DNA of 24,959 nt from an uncultured Collinsella sp. (GCA_900540905.1 UQHR01000034.1:1-24959); one strand, 5' to 3'. Shown: positions 8,497 through 17,621, counted from the first letter of the stretch. Notes: generated by a model from the sequence alone, not told the origin. A program made the numbers and translations.

Positions 8497-10269
8497 TTAG
8501 AGCGCCTCCTCATCGAGCGGAGCGGCCATAGTGCCCTCGCCCGCAAGCGGCGACTTGTCGCGCCAGACGTTCTCGAACTGCTCCTTGTCGAGCACGTGGT
8601 CGCGCTTGGCGGCGACATCGGTCACCGTCACGCGGTCGGTGCAGGAGTAGCACGGGTCGAGCGAGCCGACGATCAGCGCCGCGTCGCCCACGGTGTTGCC
8701 GCGGAACATGTAGCGCAGGACCGGCCAGTTGCTGTACGTGGCGGCCTTGGCGCGCCAGCGGTAGCACTTCTGGTTGTTGCCGAGCATAGCCCAGTGCACG
8801 TCCTCGCCGCGCGGCGCCTCGGTGGCGCCGATGGCGTACTTGTGCGGGGTGTACTCCCAATCCGTGGTGAGGATGGGGCCCGACGGGCAGTTCTCGAGCA
8901 TGGTCTCGATCATGTCGATCGAATCGTAGACCTCCTGGATGCGAACGGCGGTACGGCCGAAGGCATCGCAGGTGTCGGCCGTAGCGGCGCGCATCTTTTG
9001 GACGTCCGGATCGGCGTAGCCGTCGAAGGGATGGTCAAAGCGCACGTCGCGGGCATAGCCCGAGCCACGCATGAGCGGGCCGACCGGCGAGAAGTCGCGT
9101 GCGATCTTGCGGTCCAAGATGCCGATGCCACTCGTACGCTCAATAAAGTTGGGCGTCGAGAGCAAGACGTCGACGAGCTCCTGAACCTCGGAGCGCAGCT
9201 GGTGGATGGTCGTGAGCGTGGAAAGCTTCTGCTCGGCCAAAATGTCGCGACGCACGCCGCCGATCACGTTGAGGCCGTAGGTCTTGCGGTGACCGGAGAG
9301 CTTCTCGGCCAGGTCCATGGACTTCTCGCGGACGCGGAAGAACTGCTGGAAGCCGGAGTCGAAGCCCGTGTAGTGCGACGCCAGGCCAATGTTGAGCAGA
9401 TGCGAGTGCAGGCGCTCGACCTCGAGCATGATGGCGCGGATGTACTGGGCGCGCGGCGGGACATGGATGCCCTGGGCGCGCTCGACGGCCTCGGCATAGG
9501 CCACCGAGTGGGCGCAGCCGCAGATGCCGCAGATGCGGTCGGCGAGGAACGTCACGGCGTCATAGTTCAGGCGCGTCTCGGCGACCTTCTCCATGCCGCG
9601 GTGCACGTAGAACAGACGGTAGTCGGCGTCGACGATCGTCTCGCCCTCAACGAACAGGCGGAAGTGGCCGGGCTCGTCGGAGGTAATGTGCAACGGGCCC
9701 ATGGGGACGAGCGTCGTCTCCTTGCCCTTGGTGTCGGCCAAGAACTCGTAGTTTTCCATGTCACTCGCGGGAGCGGGACGGAAACGGTAGTCCATGGAGT
9801 CCTTGCGCAGCGGATACAGGCCGCTGGGCCAATCGTCGGGCAGCACCAGGCGACGACGATCGGGCAGGCCTTCGGGGATCAGGCCGAACATGTCGCGCAG
9901 CTCGCGCTCGCCCCACACGCAGGCGGGGACGAACGGCGTCACGGACGGGAACGTCATCTTGGCGGGATCGACCTCGGCGCGGACGGTCACCCAGCCGGGG
10001 TCCTCCCCCTCCATGGAGATGACGTAGTACACGGCATAGCGACCGCACAGGCTGCGCTCATCGTTGCCGATGATCACGGGAATCCAGCCGTAGCGCTCGT
10101 AGTACAGGTAGTGGACGGCCTCGGGCAGCTTGTCCTGCTTGACGGTAATCGTCAGCTGGTCCTCGCACTGCCACTCGACCTTCTCGATGCAGCCCGGAAC
10201 GGCGCGGCGCAGGGCCTCGACATGGCTCTCGCAGCGACGGGCATACACCTTGTTCTCAGTTTCAATCAT
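8497..10269 (-). CDS. hyfG: Hydrogenase 4 large subunit HyfG: NuoC domain fused to [NiFe] catalytic domain
   Basis: Catalytic subunit that reduces protons to H2. It has 590 residues. Residues 1-165 are a NuoC-like domain with ERELRDMFGL and the LYPLRKD end motif. The rest is a NuoD/HycE-like domain. The [NiFe] ligands are Cys247 and Cys250 in RICGIC and Cys540 and Cys543 in DPCYSC. The motif ends with Arg (CTDR), as in group 4 enzymes, rather than His. About 44 residues follow Arg546; in E. coli HycE cleavage occurs at the equivalent Arg537, and this tail is the expected substrate for the HycI encoded downstream. Cys252, two residues after the L1 motif, replaces the Phe of E. coli enzymes. 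GGAG precedes the ATG, which lies 3 bases after hyfF. Confidence 0.97.
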   Translation of the reverse strand: MIETENKVYARRCESHVEALRRAVPGCIEKVEWQCEDQLTITVKQDKLPEAVHYLYYERYGWIPVIIGNDERSLCGRYAVYYVISMEGEDPGWVTVRAEVDPAKMTFPSVTPFVPACVWGERELRDMFGLIPEGLPDRRRLVLPDDWPSGLYPLRKDSMDYRFRPAPASDMENYEFLADTKGKETTLVPMGPLHITSDEPGHFRLFVEGETIVDADYRLFYVHRGMEKVAETRLNYDAVTFLADRICGICGCAHSVAYAEAVERAQGIHVPPRAQYIRAIMLEVERLHSHLLNIGLASHYTGFDSGFQQFFRVREKSMDLAEKLSGHRKTYGLNVIGGVRRDILAEQKLSTLTTIHQLRSEVQELVDVLLSTPNFIERTSGIGILDRKIARDFSPVGPLMRGSGYARDVRFDHPFDGYADPDVQKMRAATADTCDAFGRTAVRIQEVYDSIDMIETMLENCPSGPILTTDWEYTPHKYAIGATEAPRGEDVHWAMLGNNQKCYRWRAKAATYSNWPVLRYMFRGNTVGDAALIVGSLDPCYSCTDRVTVTDVAAKRDHVLDKEQFENVWRDKSPLAGEGTMAAPLDEEAL

Positions 10270-10272
10270 TCG

Positions 10273-11832
10273 TTACTCCACCTCGCTCTGAGCGGTCTCG
10301 GTACCGAACACAGCGCGGTACATCGGCGTCGCGTGAAGATCCTCGGTGCTCTGCTCGAGCACGATGCCGGTCGCGGTCTCCACACCGTGCACGAGAGGCA
10401 GCGGGGTGGCGATGCCAAACCACAAGATCATGACAGCCAGGATGATTTCGGGGATAAGCATGAGCGCCGGGGCCTCATGCTTGCCCATGCCCTGGGGCGC
10501 ATGGCCGAATACCGACTTGAGTGCGATGCGGGTGAGCGCGGAGATGGCCACGGTAAGACCGAGGGCGACCACGACGACCAGCCACATGGGACCGGCGGTA
10601 ACACCGGCGACAAAAGTCAGGAACTCGGAGATAAACATGCCAAAGGGCGGGAAGGCACCAAGACCGAGCAGCGCCAGGACGGCGAGCGCGGCGGTTGCGG
10701 GGGCAACCTCGACGACACCCTGGATCTTGGCCAGGCTACGCGTGCCAAAGGCGTGCTGGATGTTGCCGGACACGCAGAAGGCAAGCGTCTTGGTAAAGCC
10801 GTGGAACACGCAGTGCAGCAGGGCCGCGGCGATACCCAGCGGGCCACCGATACCCAGGCACAGGGCGATAACGCCCACGTTCTCCACAGACGAGTACGCA
10901 AAGCGGCGTTTGAGGTCGTCCTGGCGGAACATAGAAAGTGCCGCCACCAAAATGGACAGCGTGCCGACGATCAGCAGCAAAAGTTGCGGATACTCGGCGC
11001 CCACGGCCTGGATGGTAAAGCCGTAGAAGCGCATGATCACGAGCATGGCGCACTTAAGCAGCACGCCCGAAAGCAGGGCCGAGACAGGGCTCGGGGCCTG
11101 GGAGTGGGCATCGGGCAGCCAAGTGTGCATGGGGAACAGGCCGGCCTTGGTGCCAAAGCCGATCACGATAAACGCAAAGGCGAGGCGCATGAGCGTCGGG
11201 TCGAACTGGTCGGCATACGGCAGCACGCACGACAGGAATGCGGCCTCGTGGGCGTTGGGAATCACGTCGGCGGCGTTGGCGTAGATCAGCAGCGTACCGA
11301 ACAGGCCAAAGGCCACGCCGGCGGTGCAGACCATCGCATACTTCCAAGAAGCCTCGAGGGCCGTCTTGTTCTTGTAGATACCCACGAGGAACACGGTGGA
11401 AAGCGTGGTTGCCTCCACGGCGGCCCACGTGAGGATCATGTTGTTGGACAGGCACGCGAGCAGCATGGTGAACACGAACAGGCTAAACAGCGCAAAATAC
11501 TGCTTGGCGCGCTCGGCGGGCATGGAGCCCTCCTCGATATCGGCCTTTACATAGGGCAGCGAGAACAGCCCCGTAAGAAAACCGATAAAGCCGATGAGCA
11601 GCACAAAGATGGCGCCCAGCGAATCGAGGTGGAACCACAGGCCAAGAGCGCTCGCGGTGTCGCCGCTCATAAGGACGTCGCCGGCCGTCATAATCGACAG
11701 CACCAGGACGGCTGCGACGGAGACCAGGTTGAGACCGGCAAACACGTTATAGGACGTGTTCTTGGGCAAAAACGCCATGACCAGCGAGAACACCAAAGGA
11801 GTCGCGAGCAGGGCGAGAATCAACGTTTCCAT
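10273..11832 (-). CDS. hyfF: Hydrogenase 4 membrane subunit HyfF, antiporter-like
   Basis: Integral membrane protein of 519 residues with about 14 hydrophobic segments, homologous to NuoL/M/N and Mrp antiporter subunits. The family's charged residues are visible: Glu in ILTWAAVEATTLS (TM5-type), Lys in IGFGTKAGLFPMHTWLPDAH (TM7-type), and a further Lys in the SGVLLKCAMLVI segment. HyfF in E. coli is about the same length. It is one of three antiporter-like subunits in this operon, so the complex has the parts for ion translocation coupled to H2 formation; whether it pumps is not shown by sequence. GAGGGGG precedes the ATG, and the gene is 3 bases downstream of hyfE. Confidence 0.94.
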   Translation of the reverse strand: METLILALLATPLVFSLVMAFLPKNTSYNVFAGLNLVSVAAVLVLSIMTAGDVLMSGDTASALGLWFHLDSLGAIFVLLIGFIGFLTGLFSLPYVKADIEEGSMPAERAKQYFALFSLFVFTMLLACLSNNMILTWAAVEATTLSTVFLVGIYKNKTALEASWKYAMVCTAGVAFGLFGTLLIYANAADVIPNAHEAAFLSCVLPYADQFDPTLMRLAFAFIVIGFGTKAGLFPMHTWLPDAHSQAPSPVSALLSGVLLKCAMLVIMRFYGFTIQAVGAEYPQLLLLIVGTLSILVAALSMFRQDDLKRRFAYSSVENVGVIALCLGIGGPLGIAAALLHCVFHGFTKTLAFCVSGNIQHAFGTRSLAKIQGVVEVAPATAALAVLALLGLGAFPPFGMFISEFLTFVAGVTAGPMWLVVVVALGLTVAISALTRIALKSVFGHAPQGMGKHEAPALMLIPEIILAVMILWFGIATPLPLVHGVETATGIVLEQSTEDLHATPMYRAVFGTETAQSEVE

Positions 11833-11835
11833 GGA

Positions 11836-12489
11836 CTACCCCCTCAGCTCGGACAGGTCGCGCGCATCGAGCGAGTGGGAGTCGTCCCAAATGCGACGCA
11901 CGACGATGGACATGATGATGACGGCAAAGATGGCGTCGGTGGCGATACCGATTTCAATGATCTCGGGAGCGGTGGGGGCCAAAAGCGCGAGCGTCACATG
12001 GCTGCCGTTTTCCATAAGGCAGTATCCAAAGATCTGCTTCATGATGTTGCGCTGCGAAATGATGCAGGTGAGGCCCACAAAGAAGTGAGCGAAGCTAATA
12101 GCGAGCGCAGGCGTTGCGACCTCGGCCGTGGGCAGGCTGATCTGCGTCACGACGGCAAAGCAAATCGCGACCTCGACGGCGATGATGCAAATGGCCCACG
12201 CGGGCTTAAGGCCGGCCTTGAGCGATGCGTCGCTCGGCTCACCCATCTTCTTGTATGCGCGGTTGAGGATATAAGGGACCAGGACGACCTTGGTGATAAA
12301 GGCAGATCCAGCCCACATAAGCAGCTCCTGCGCACCAGTGGTGACACCGAGCGTGGCGAGAAGCCCCACGAGCACCAGCGACTGCACCGCATACCAGTGG
12401 ATGGAATGTTTGATGTTCTTGGAGACAACCACCATGGTGGACGTGACGATCAGAAGGCCGCCAAGGATGTTGACGATCGAATAACCCAT
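11836..12489 (-). CDS. hyfE: Hydrogenase 4 membrane subunit HyfE
   Basis: Membrane protein of 217 residues (E. coli HyfE is about 216) with roughly six to seven hydrophobic helices. The C-terminal half resembles the NuoK/MnhC type of subunit: GLTCIISQRNIMKQIFGYCLMENG followed by an IATDAIFAVIIMSIVVRRI helix. This subunit is found in Hyf-type but not Hyc-type complexes, so it helps assign the cluster to the FHL-2 class. The ATG is preceded by TTAGGAGGT at good spacing and lies 13 bases after hyfD. The short cytoplasmic tail is charged. Confidence 0.93.
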   Translation of the reverse strand: MGYSIVNILGGLLIVTSTMVVVSKNIKHSIHWYAVQSLVLVGLLATLGVTTGAQELLMWAGSAFITKVVLVPYILNRAYKKMGEPSDASLKAGLKPAWAICIIAVEVAICFAVVTQISLPTAEVATPALAISFAHFFVGLTCIISQRNIMKQIFGYCLMENGSHVTLALLAPTAPEIIEIGIATDAIFAVIIMSIVVRRIWDDSHSLDARDLSELRG

Positions 12490-12502
12490 GTCGTTCTACC
12501 TC

Positions 12503-13960
12503 CTAACCGATCCAGCTGGCCGAAAGCGGGCCGCTGACGATGACCATGATGATGAGCACGATGAACACGAATGCCATCGCGCGGGGAAGCGGGGCTCCCG
12601 CAGCGACCTCGTCGCTCGGCTCGCCGGGCAGGCAATAGCCCATCCATTTGAGGAACCAGGCGAAGGTGGCGACGGTCTCGGCGACCATAATGCACACGAG
12701 AACCAGGATCGCAACGTTGCCGGCACCCACAGAAAAGCCGCCGGCGATGATCTGGAACTTCGAGAAGAACGTGTTCATGGGCGGCACGCCGGCAATGGCG
12801 AGCGCCGCGACACCAAAGCCCACGCCCGAGATCGGGTACTTCTTTACGATGCCGCGAAGCTTGGGCAGCATACGCGTGCCGAGGGTAAAGGAGAACGAAC
12901 CGGCGATCAGGAAGAACAGCGTCTTGGCGAAGGCGTGGTTAAAGATGTGGCACACGGCGCCATCAAAGGCCAGCTGGCTGCCAAAGACCGAAAGACCCAG
13001 ACCAAAGAACACATAGGAGAGCTGGGCGATCGTGGAGAAGGCCAGCAGGCGCTTCATGTCCTTTTGCGGCAGGTACATAAGGAAACCAAAGAGCATGGTG
13101 ACCATGGCGTCGATAATGGCGACCCAGCCCACGATCTCGGGAATCTCGCCGGCAGAGACGAGTGCACGCGCGAACACGCACACGCCGACCTTGACCATCG
13201 AGGCGCCATGCAGGTAGGCCGAAACAGGCGTCGGCGCCTCCATGGCCGAAGGCAGCCACATGTACATGGGAACCTGTGCGGACTTGGCCCAGGCCGCAAA
13301 CAGCACGAGTAAAAGGACGATAGCCTTGAGCTTGGCGTCGAGGCCGGCAATCGCGGTAATGGCGAAGGTGCCGGTGTGGGCAAACACGATGGCGGCGCCC
13401 AGATACAGGCCAAGCGCACCGATATGCGTAATGATCAGGGCCTTCATGCCGGCCTTTTTGGCCGTAGGCGACATGTAGTAGCTAATGAGGCCCCAAGAGC
13501 AAGCACCCGTGATCTCAAAGAACACAAGCTGGCCCAAAAGGGTCGAGCTGTACACGAGGCCGGCCATGGCGCCGATGAAGGTCGCGAGGTACGCGTAGAA
13601 GCGACGACGCGGTGCATCGGGATGCTCACGGTTATTCTCGCTCATATAGGGGATCGAATAGATCACGACAAGCAGGCCGATACCCACAAAGGCGGGCGCG
13701 AGCAGCGTGCTCATGCGATCGAAGGTGAATCCCATGACGAGGGTCCGCCCAAACGAGATCAGGGGGACCTGCGTGTCGGGCATGCCGGCGCCAGCGAAAT
13801 TCGCGGCGAGGGCGATGGTGCAGACCGTCGAGACGGCGGCACCCAAAACGCTGAACCACTTGGCGTACGGACGGGGGAACAGGGCGACAAGCACCGAGGC
13901 CACCATCGGGGCCGCGATAGCGACCAAGCCGAGAAGGGACAGACTGACTGCAAATGACAT
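12503..13960 (-). CDS. hyfD: Hydrogenase 4 membrane subunit HyfD, antiporter-like
   Basis: Integral membrane protein of 485 residues with about 14 helices, of the NuoL/M/N/MrpD family (E. coli HyfD is about 479). Visible signatures are the acidic residue in LVFFEITGACSW and the lysine and loop of AAWAKSAQVPMYMWLPSAME. The next helix, in YLHGASMVKVGV, carries another lysine, and a central HIFNHAFAKTLFF helix is also visible. It is the second of three antiporter-like subunits here. AGGAGAAGGGAG precedes the ATG. The gene starts 15 bases after hyfC and is followed 13 bases later by hyfE. HyfD, like HyfE and HyfF, is absent from the simpler Hyc complex. Confidence 0.93.
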   Translation of the reverse strand: MSFAVSLSLLGLVAIAAPMVASVLVALFPRPYAKWFSVLGAAVSTVCTIALAANFAGAGMPDTQVPLISFGRTLVMGFTFDRMSTLLAPAFVGIGLLVVIYSIPYMSENNREHPDAPRRRFYAYLATFIGAMAGLVYSSTLLGQLVFFEITGACSWGLISYYMSPTAKKAGMKALIITHIGALGLYLGAAIVFAHTGTFAITAIAGLDAKLKAIVLLLVLFAAWAKSAQVPMYMWLPSAMEAPTPVSAYLHGASMVKVGVCVFARALVSAGEIPEIVGWVAIIDAMVTMLFGFLMYLPQKDMKRLLAFSTIAQLSYVFFGLGLSVFGSQLAFDGAVCHIFNHAFAKTLFFLIAGSFSFTLGTRMLPKLRGIVKKYPISGVGFGVAALAIAGVPPMNTFFSKFQIIAGGFSVGAGNVAILVLVCIMVAETVATFAWFLKWMGYCLPGEPSDEVAAGAPLPRAMAFVFIVLIIMVIVSGPLSASWIG

Positions 13961-13975
13961 TGTTTCTCCCTTCTC

Positions 13976-14902
13976 CTACACGCCAACGACCACGAAAACA
14001 AACGCCAGAACGGCGATGCCCACAACGGCCCAAGTCTGATTGCCAAGCACCTTAAAACGCGAGCGCGAGCAGGAGTTCTCGATTACGCCGCACACGACAA
14101 AGTCGATCAGGCACTTCACCAGGAAGATAACCGCGCCCAGAACGGCGGCAGCGCCCACGGTCGCGGGCTCACCCCAGGGGACAAAGATCGCGCAGAACCA
14201 AGCAACGACCAGGACCTGCTTCATGGACATGGCGAGCTTGGCCATGGCAAGCGACGGGCCGGAAAGCTCGGCGAGCGGACCTTCCTGAAGCTCCTGCTCG
14301 GCCTCGGCCTGATCAAACGGCAGTTTGCCGAGTTCCATGTAGCAGGCAATCGCAAAGGCGATGCCGGCGAGGATCACGGCGACCGGCGCGTCGATGGCGC
14401 CCGTCATGATGTGCTGACCCATGGTGGCGATGTCGGTGGAGCCGCAAACCAGGGCAGCGGCAAACAGCGCCAGCAGCATAGACGGCTCGATGAGCACGCT
14501 CATGAGCAGCTCGCGGACGCCGCCGATACCGGCGTAGGCGTTGGACGAATCCACACCGCAGAGGGCGAAGAAGAAGCGGGCGAGCGCCAGGCTGTACATG
14601 ATGGTGATGGCGTCACCAAAGACCGGGATGGGGCTTTGCGCCGTAAAGAGCGGCAGACCCATCGCGAGCATAAAGGCGACGGCGAAGAACAGCGGCGGCA
14701 TAATGCGCAGCGCAAAGCTCGCGTCCTCGCTCTGGGACTCGGGGCGCGCAAAGAGCTTGGCCAGGTCGCGGTAGTCCTGCATGATGCTGGGGCCGCGACG
14801 GTTGTGCATCTTGGCGCGGATCACGCGACCGAGACCGGAGAAGAACGGCGCGACGGCCATAACGACCACGCCCTGCAGAACGGCAAGTACGATGTTGTTC
14901 AT
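13976..14902 (-). CDS. hyfC: Hydrogenase 4 membrane subunit HyfC (HycD/NuoH-like)
   Basis: Membrane subunit that anchors the peripheral hydrogenase arm, homologous to NuoH. It has 308 residues and about eight hydrophobic helices. Diagnostic blocks are the amphipathic N-terminal stretch GLGRVIRAKMHNRRGPS (the E. coli homologues also have RRGPS), KLFARPES, and GGVRELLMSVLIEPSM. The acidic cytoplasmic loop YMELGKLPFDQAEAEQELQE follows; it corresponds to the quinone-cavity region of NuoH. It has an AAGGAGGGG ribosome binding site and starts 12 bases after hyfB. E. coli HycD and HyfC are of similar length. Confidence 0.95.
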   Translation of the reverse strand: MNNIVLAVLQGVVVMAVAPFFSGLGRVIRAKMHNRRGPSIMQDYRDLAKLFARPESQSEDASFALRIMPPLFFAVAFMLAMGLPLFTAQSPIPVFGDAITIMYSLALARFFFALCGVDSSNAYAGIGGVRELLMSVLIEPSMLLALFAAALVCGSTDIATMGQHIMTGAIDAPVAVILAGIAFAIACYMELGKLPFDQAEAEQELQEGPLAELSGPSLAMAKLAMSMKQVLVVAWFCAIFVPWGEPATVGAAAVLGAVIFLVKCLIDFVVCGVIENSCSRSRFKVLGNQTWAVVGIAVLAFVFVVVGV

Positions 14903-14914
14903 GCTCTCCCCTCC

Positions 14915-16933
14915 TTAACCCATTTGCACGGCGAGCACGAGGAACACCACGAGTGCCGCGACGATGTAGCAGATATAGATGCTGTAGTTGCCGCCCTCGA
15001 GCTTAGTCGCGAGGTCGGCGAGCTTCTCGACACCCTTATGCGAGGCATCGACGAGAACCTTGTCGGGTACGGGCTCCACAGCCTCGGCCACACCGGTGAG
15101 CTTCTGGAAGAAGTGCGCGATGGACCAGCAGACGGCCGTGCAGCGGTCGCGCAGCGTGTAGAGCGGCTGCATAAACCAGGACACCTCGGAGGCAAAGGTC
15201 GTGGCCACGACGGGCATATGCTCGTTGGGAGCATAGCCGCACGCCCACGGCTGGGACTTCTGCACCTTGCCGACGGTCTTGAGCTTGCGATAACCGCAGG
15301 CAAGGCCGACGAGCACCACGAGCGCAATGGCGATCGCGGGCGTGGAGGTGGCAGCGCCGGAGTACTGGTTCATGAGCTCCATGCCCTCGGCGGCAAACAC
15401 GCCACCGTACGGATGCAGCACGGACGCGGCGACATCGACCAGCACGGGCGCGATCACGGGAGCGCCAATGCCCAGCACGACGCAGATGGCCGCGAGCAGG
15501 CCCTGCGCAAACACCATGGGAGCGGGAACCTCCTTGGCATTGGCCGCGGCCTCGGAGCGGGGCGCGGAGGCAAAGGAGACGCCATAGGCCTTGACGAAGC
15601 ACGTGACAGCCAGCGCGCCGGTAATGGCAAGCGCGACGGCAGCGAACACGGCCACGATCATGACGGCCTTGTCGCCCTGCATGGCGGCGTTAAACAGCGA
15701 CTGGTAGGTAAACCACTCGGACACAAAGCCGTTGAAGGGCGGGATGGCCGAGATGGCAAGCGCGCCAATAAGGAAGCAGATGGCCGTTGCCGGCATACGA
15801 CGGAACAGGCCGCCCATCTTCTCCATATTGCGCGTACCCGTGGAGTACAGCAGCGCACCGGCGCCCAAGAACAGCTCGCCCTTAAACATCGCGTGGTTAA
15901 ACGTGTGGTAGAGGGCGGCCATCAGGGCTAGGACGGCGATGCCGACCAAGTTGAGCGCCATGGCGGCCATGGAGGCGCCGACGCCGAGCAGGATGATGCC
16001 GATGTTCTCTACGGAGTGATAGGCCAGCAGGCGCTTGATGTCATGCTCCTGCAGGGCGAAGGCCACGCCGAGGACCGACGAGATCGCACCGAAGACCATG
16101 ACCATAAGGCCCCACCAGACCTGAACGCCCGAGGCGGAGAGCAGGTCAAGGCCCACCTTGAGGATGCCGAAGATACCGATCTTGATCATGCCGCCGGACA
16201 TGAGGGCCGACACGTTGGACGGCGCCTCGGGATGTGCCTTGGGCAGCCAGCCGTGCAGCGGGATGATACCGGCCTTGGCGCCAAAGCCAAAGAAGGCGAG
16301 CACGAAGCACACGGATGCGACCGCGGGGCTAAACTGCGTGGCGCGGAAATCCGCAAAGGCAAACGAGCCACCGGCGAAGTTGGTCATGGTGAGGAAGCTC
16401 GCCATGATGAGCACAAAGCCCACGTGCGCGATCACAAAGTAGAGCCAACCGCCGTGGATGGAGTTCTCGTTCTCCTCGATCACGACCAGGAAGTACGAGG
16501 TCAGCGACATGAGCTCAAAGGCGACCAGGAACCAAAACACGTTGTCGGCGGTGATGACGAGCATCATGGACGCCACGAAGGTGTTAAAGAAGAAGCCGGC
16601 GCGGCCCTTTTTGCCCGGGTACTCATCAAAGTAGTTGAGACCGTAGATCGAACCGGCAAACGCGAGCACCGAGATGAGCGCCACGAACAGGCCGGACAGC
16701 TGATTGAGCAGCAGCTGGAAATGGGCAAACGGGAAGAACACGATGGTGTCGACCGACGTGACATCGCCCAGCACGGCCTGGATACCAGCCACAAACGAAA
16801 GCACCGCGGCGACGGCGCCGATAAGGCAGCCGGCGGTCTTGGCGGCGTTATCGGCCTTGATCAGCAGAACCGAGGCGAGCGCACCGATGCACGAGACGGC
16901 AAGCGATGCGATAAACAGCGTCATGCTATCCAT
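14915..16933 (-). CDS. hyfB: Hydrogenase 4 membrane subunit HyfB, antiporter-like (HycC/NuoL-like)
   Basis: Large membrane subunit of 672 residues, the same length as E. coli HyfB. The antiporter core has the key residues in FLVAFELMSLTSYF (Glu), GFGAKAGIIPLHGWLPKAHP (Lys) and MSGGMIKIGIFG (Lys), plus YHTFNHAMFKG. The C-terminal 170 residues form a cytoplasmic or amphipathic section ending in one more membrane helix, as in HycC. The ATG at 16933 overlaps the hyfA stop by 8 bases and has GGGAG 8 bases upstream. A second ATG three codons later is possible but has a poorer match. It is the third antiporter-like subunit of the complex. Confidence 0.95.
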   Translation of the reverse strand: MDSMTLFIASLAVSCIGALASVLLIKADNAAKTAGCLIGAVAAVLSFVAGIQAVLGDVTSVDTIVFFPFAHFQLLLNQLSGLFVALISVLAFAGSIYGLNYFDEYPGKKGRAGFFFNTFVASMMLVITADNVFWFLVAFELMSLTSYFLVVIEENENSIHGGWLYFVIAHVGFVLIMASFLTMTNFAGGSFAFADFRATQFSPAVASVCFVLAFFGFGAKAGIIPLHGWLPKAHPEAPSNVSALMSGGMIKIGIFGILKVGLDLLSASGVQVWWGLMVMVFGAISSVLGVAFALQEHDIKRLLAYHSVENIGIILLGVGASMAAMALNLVGIAVLALMAALYHTFNHAMFKGELFLGAGALLYSTGTRNMEKMGGLFRRMPATAICFLIGALAISAIPPFNGFVSEWFTYQSLFNAAMQGDKAVMIVAVFAAVALAITGALAVTCFVKAYGVSFASAPRSEAAANAKEVPAPMVFAQGLLAAICVVLGIGAPVIAPVLVDVAASVLHPYGGVFAAEGMELMNQYSGAATSTPAIAIALVVLVGLACGYRKLKTVGKVQKSQPWACGYAPNEHMPVVATTFASEVSWFMQPLYTLRDRCTAVCWSIAHFFQKLTGVAEAVEPVPDKVLVDASHKGVEKLADLATKLEGGNYSIYICYIVAALVVFLVLAVQMG

Positions 16934-17543
16934 TGTTTACGCTCCCTTCTGCTTTCTCGGAGAGGCCCTGGGCCACAGCGGTAACGTCGACGGCCGGACC
17001 GTTTTCGATCGAGCGCAGGCGCTTGGCCTCGTCGAGCTCGCGATCGGCCGCGCCGCCCATGACGGTCAGCGCCTTGGTGGGGCACGCCGCCACACAATGC
17101 GGGCCGTCCGGATCGAAGGCGCACAGGTCGCACTTGACGGCGCAGGTGTACTGGCCAGGAGCCCACGTAAGCAGGCTGCTCAGGGACTTAGGATACGAAG
17201 GCGTCGGGTCGCACATGCCTGCGACACCGGCGATAGACGTGCCATCGGGATGGATGGCTCCGAAGGGGCACGCGATGGCGCACAGCCTGCACCCGATGCA
17301 CTCCTGCTCCTTGACGTGGATGCGGTCGCCATCGTGCTCGATGGCATTCACCGGGCAGACCTCGGCGCAGGGGGCACCCTCGCAATGGTGGCAGGCAAGG
17401 GCGGCCGAAATACCGCCGGTCTTCACGAGCGCCAGGCGCGGCGTATCCTGAAGACCCTGCATCCGGTGGGCGTCGGCACAGGCGGACTGGCATGTTCCGC
17501 AGCCGATGCACCTCTCCGGGTTGATGTCGATGAAGCGGTTCAT
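16926..17543 (-). CDS. hyfA: Hydrogenase 4 polyferredoxin HyfA (HycB-like)
   Basis: Cytoplasmic electron carrier linking formate dehydrogenase to the hydrogenase core. With ATG 17543 it has 205 residues, the same as E. coli HyfA; the AAAGGAAG site supports this over a GTG two codons upstream. Four complete [4Fe-4S] motifs are present. They are Cys12/15/18/22, Cys51/54/59/63 (CHHCEGAPCAEVCP), Cys82/85/88/92, and Cys138/141/150/154 (CDLCAFDPDGPHCVAACP). This intact second motif contrasts with the HydN-like paralogue at 19921-20439. It is separated from fdhF by a 78-base gap holding a strong hairpin, and overlaps hyfB by 8 bases. Confidence 0.95.
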   Translation of the reverse strand: MNRFIDINPERCIGCGTCQSACADAHRMQGLQDTPRLALVKTGGISAALACHHCEGAPCAEVCPVNAIEHDGDRIHVKEQECIGCRLCAIACPFGAIHPDGTSIAGVAGMCDPTPSYPKSLSSLLTWAPGQYTCAVKCDLCAFDPDGPHCVAACPTKALTVMGGAADRELDEAKRLRSIENGPAVDVTAVAQGLSEKAEGSVNNG

Positions 17544-17565
17544 CCCCACTTCCTTTCAAAATAAC

Positions 17566-17600
17566 GGGCCGGGCTCCCGAACGTACGGGACGCCCGGCCC
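17566..17600 (-). terminator. Intercistronic hairpin between fdhF and hyfA (partial terminator or stabilising stem)
   Basis: Outer 9-bp arms GGGCCGGGC (17566-17574) and GCCCGGCCC (17592-17600) continue into an inner 5-bp stem (TCCCG/CGGGA) with a 6-base loop and one bulged base. On the minus strand the stem is followed by GTTATTTTG, an imperfect U tract. It lies 21 bases after the fdhF stop and 22 bases before the hyfA ATG. It could terminate part of the transcripts or protect the upstream mRNA; sequence alone does not decide. Confidence 0.72.
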
Positions 17601-17621
17601 AAAAAGCCAACGAGAACGGAA

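Noticed and set aside
8296..12537. A plus-strand open frame of about 1,400 codons opposite hyfD to hyfG
   Set aside because: It is antisense to four well-identified genes, its translation is rich in His, Asp, Arg and Gly without domains, and such frames arise from high GC at codon third positions of the real genes.
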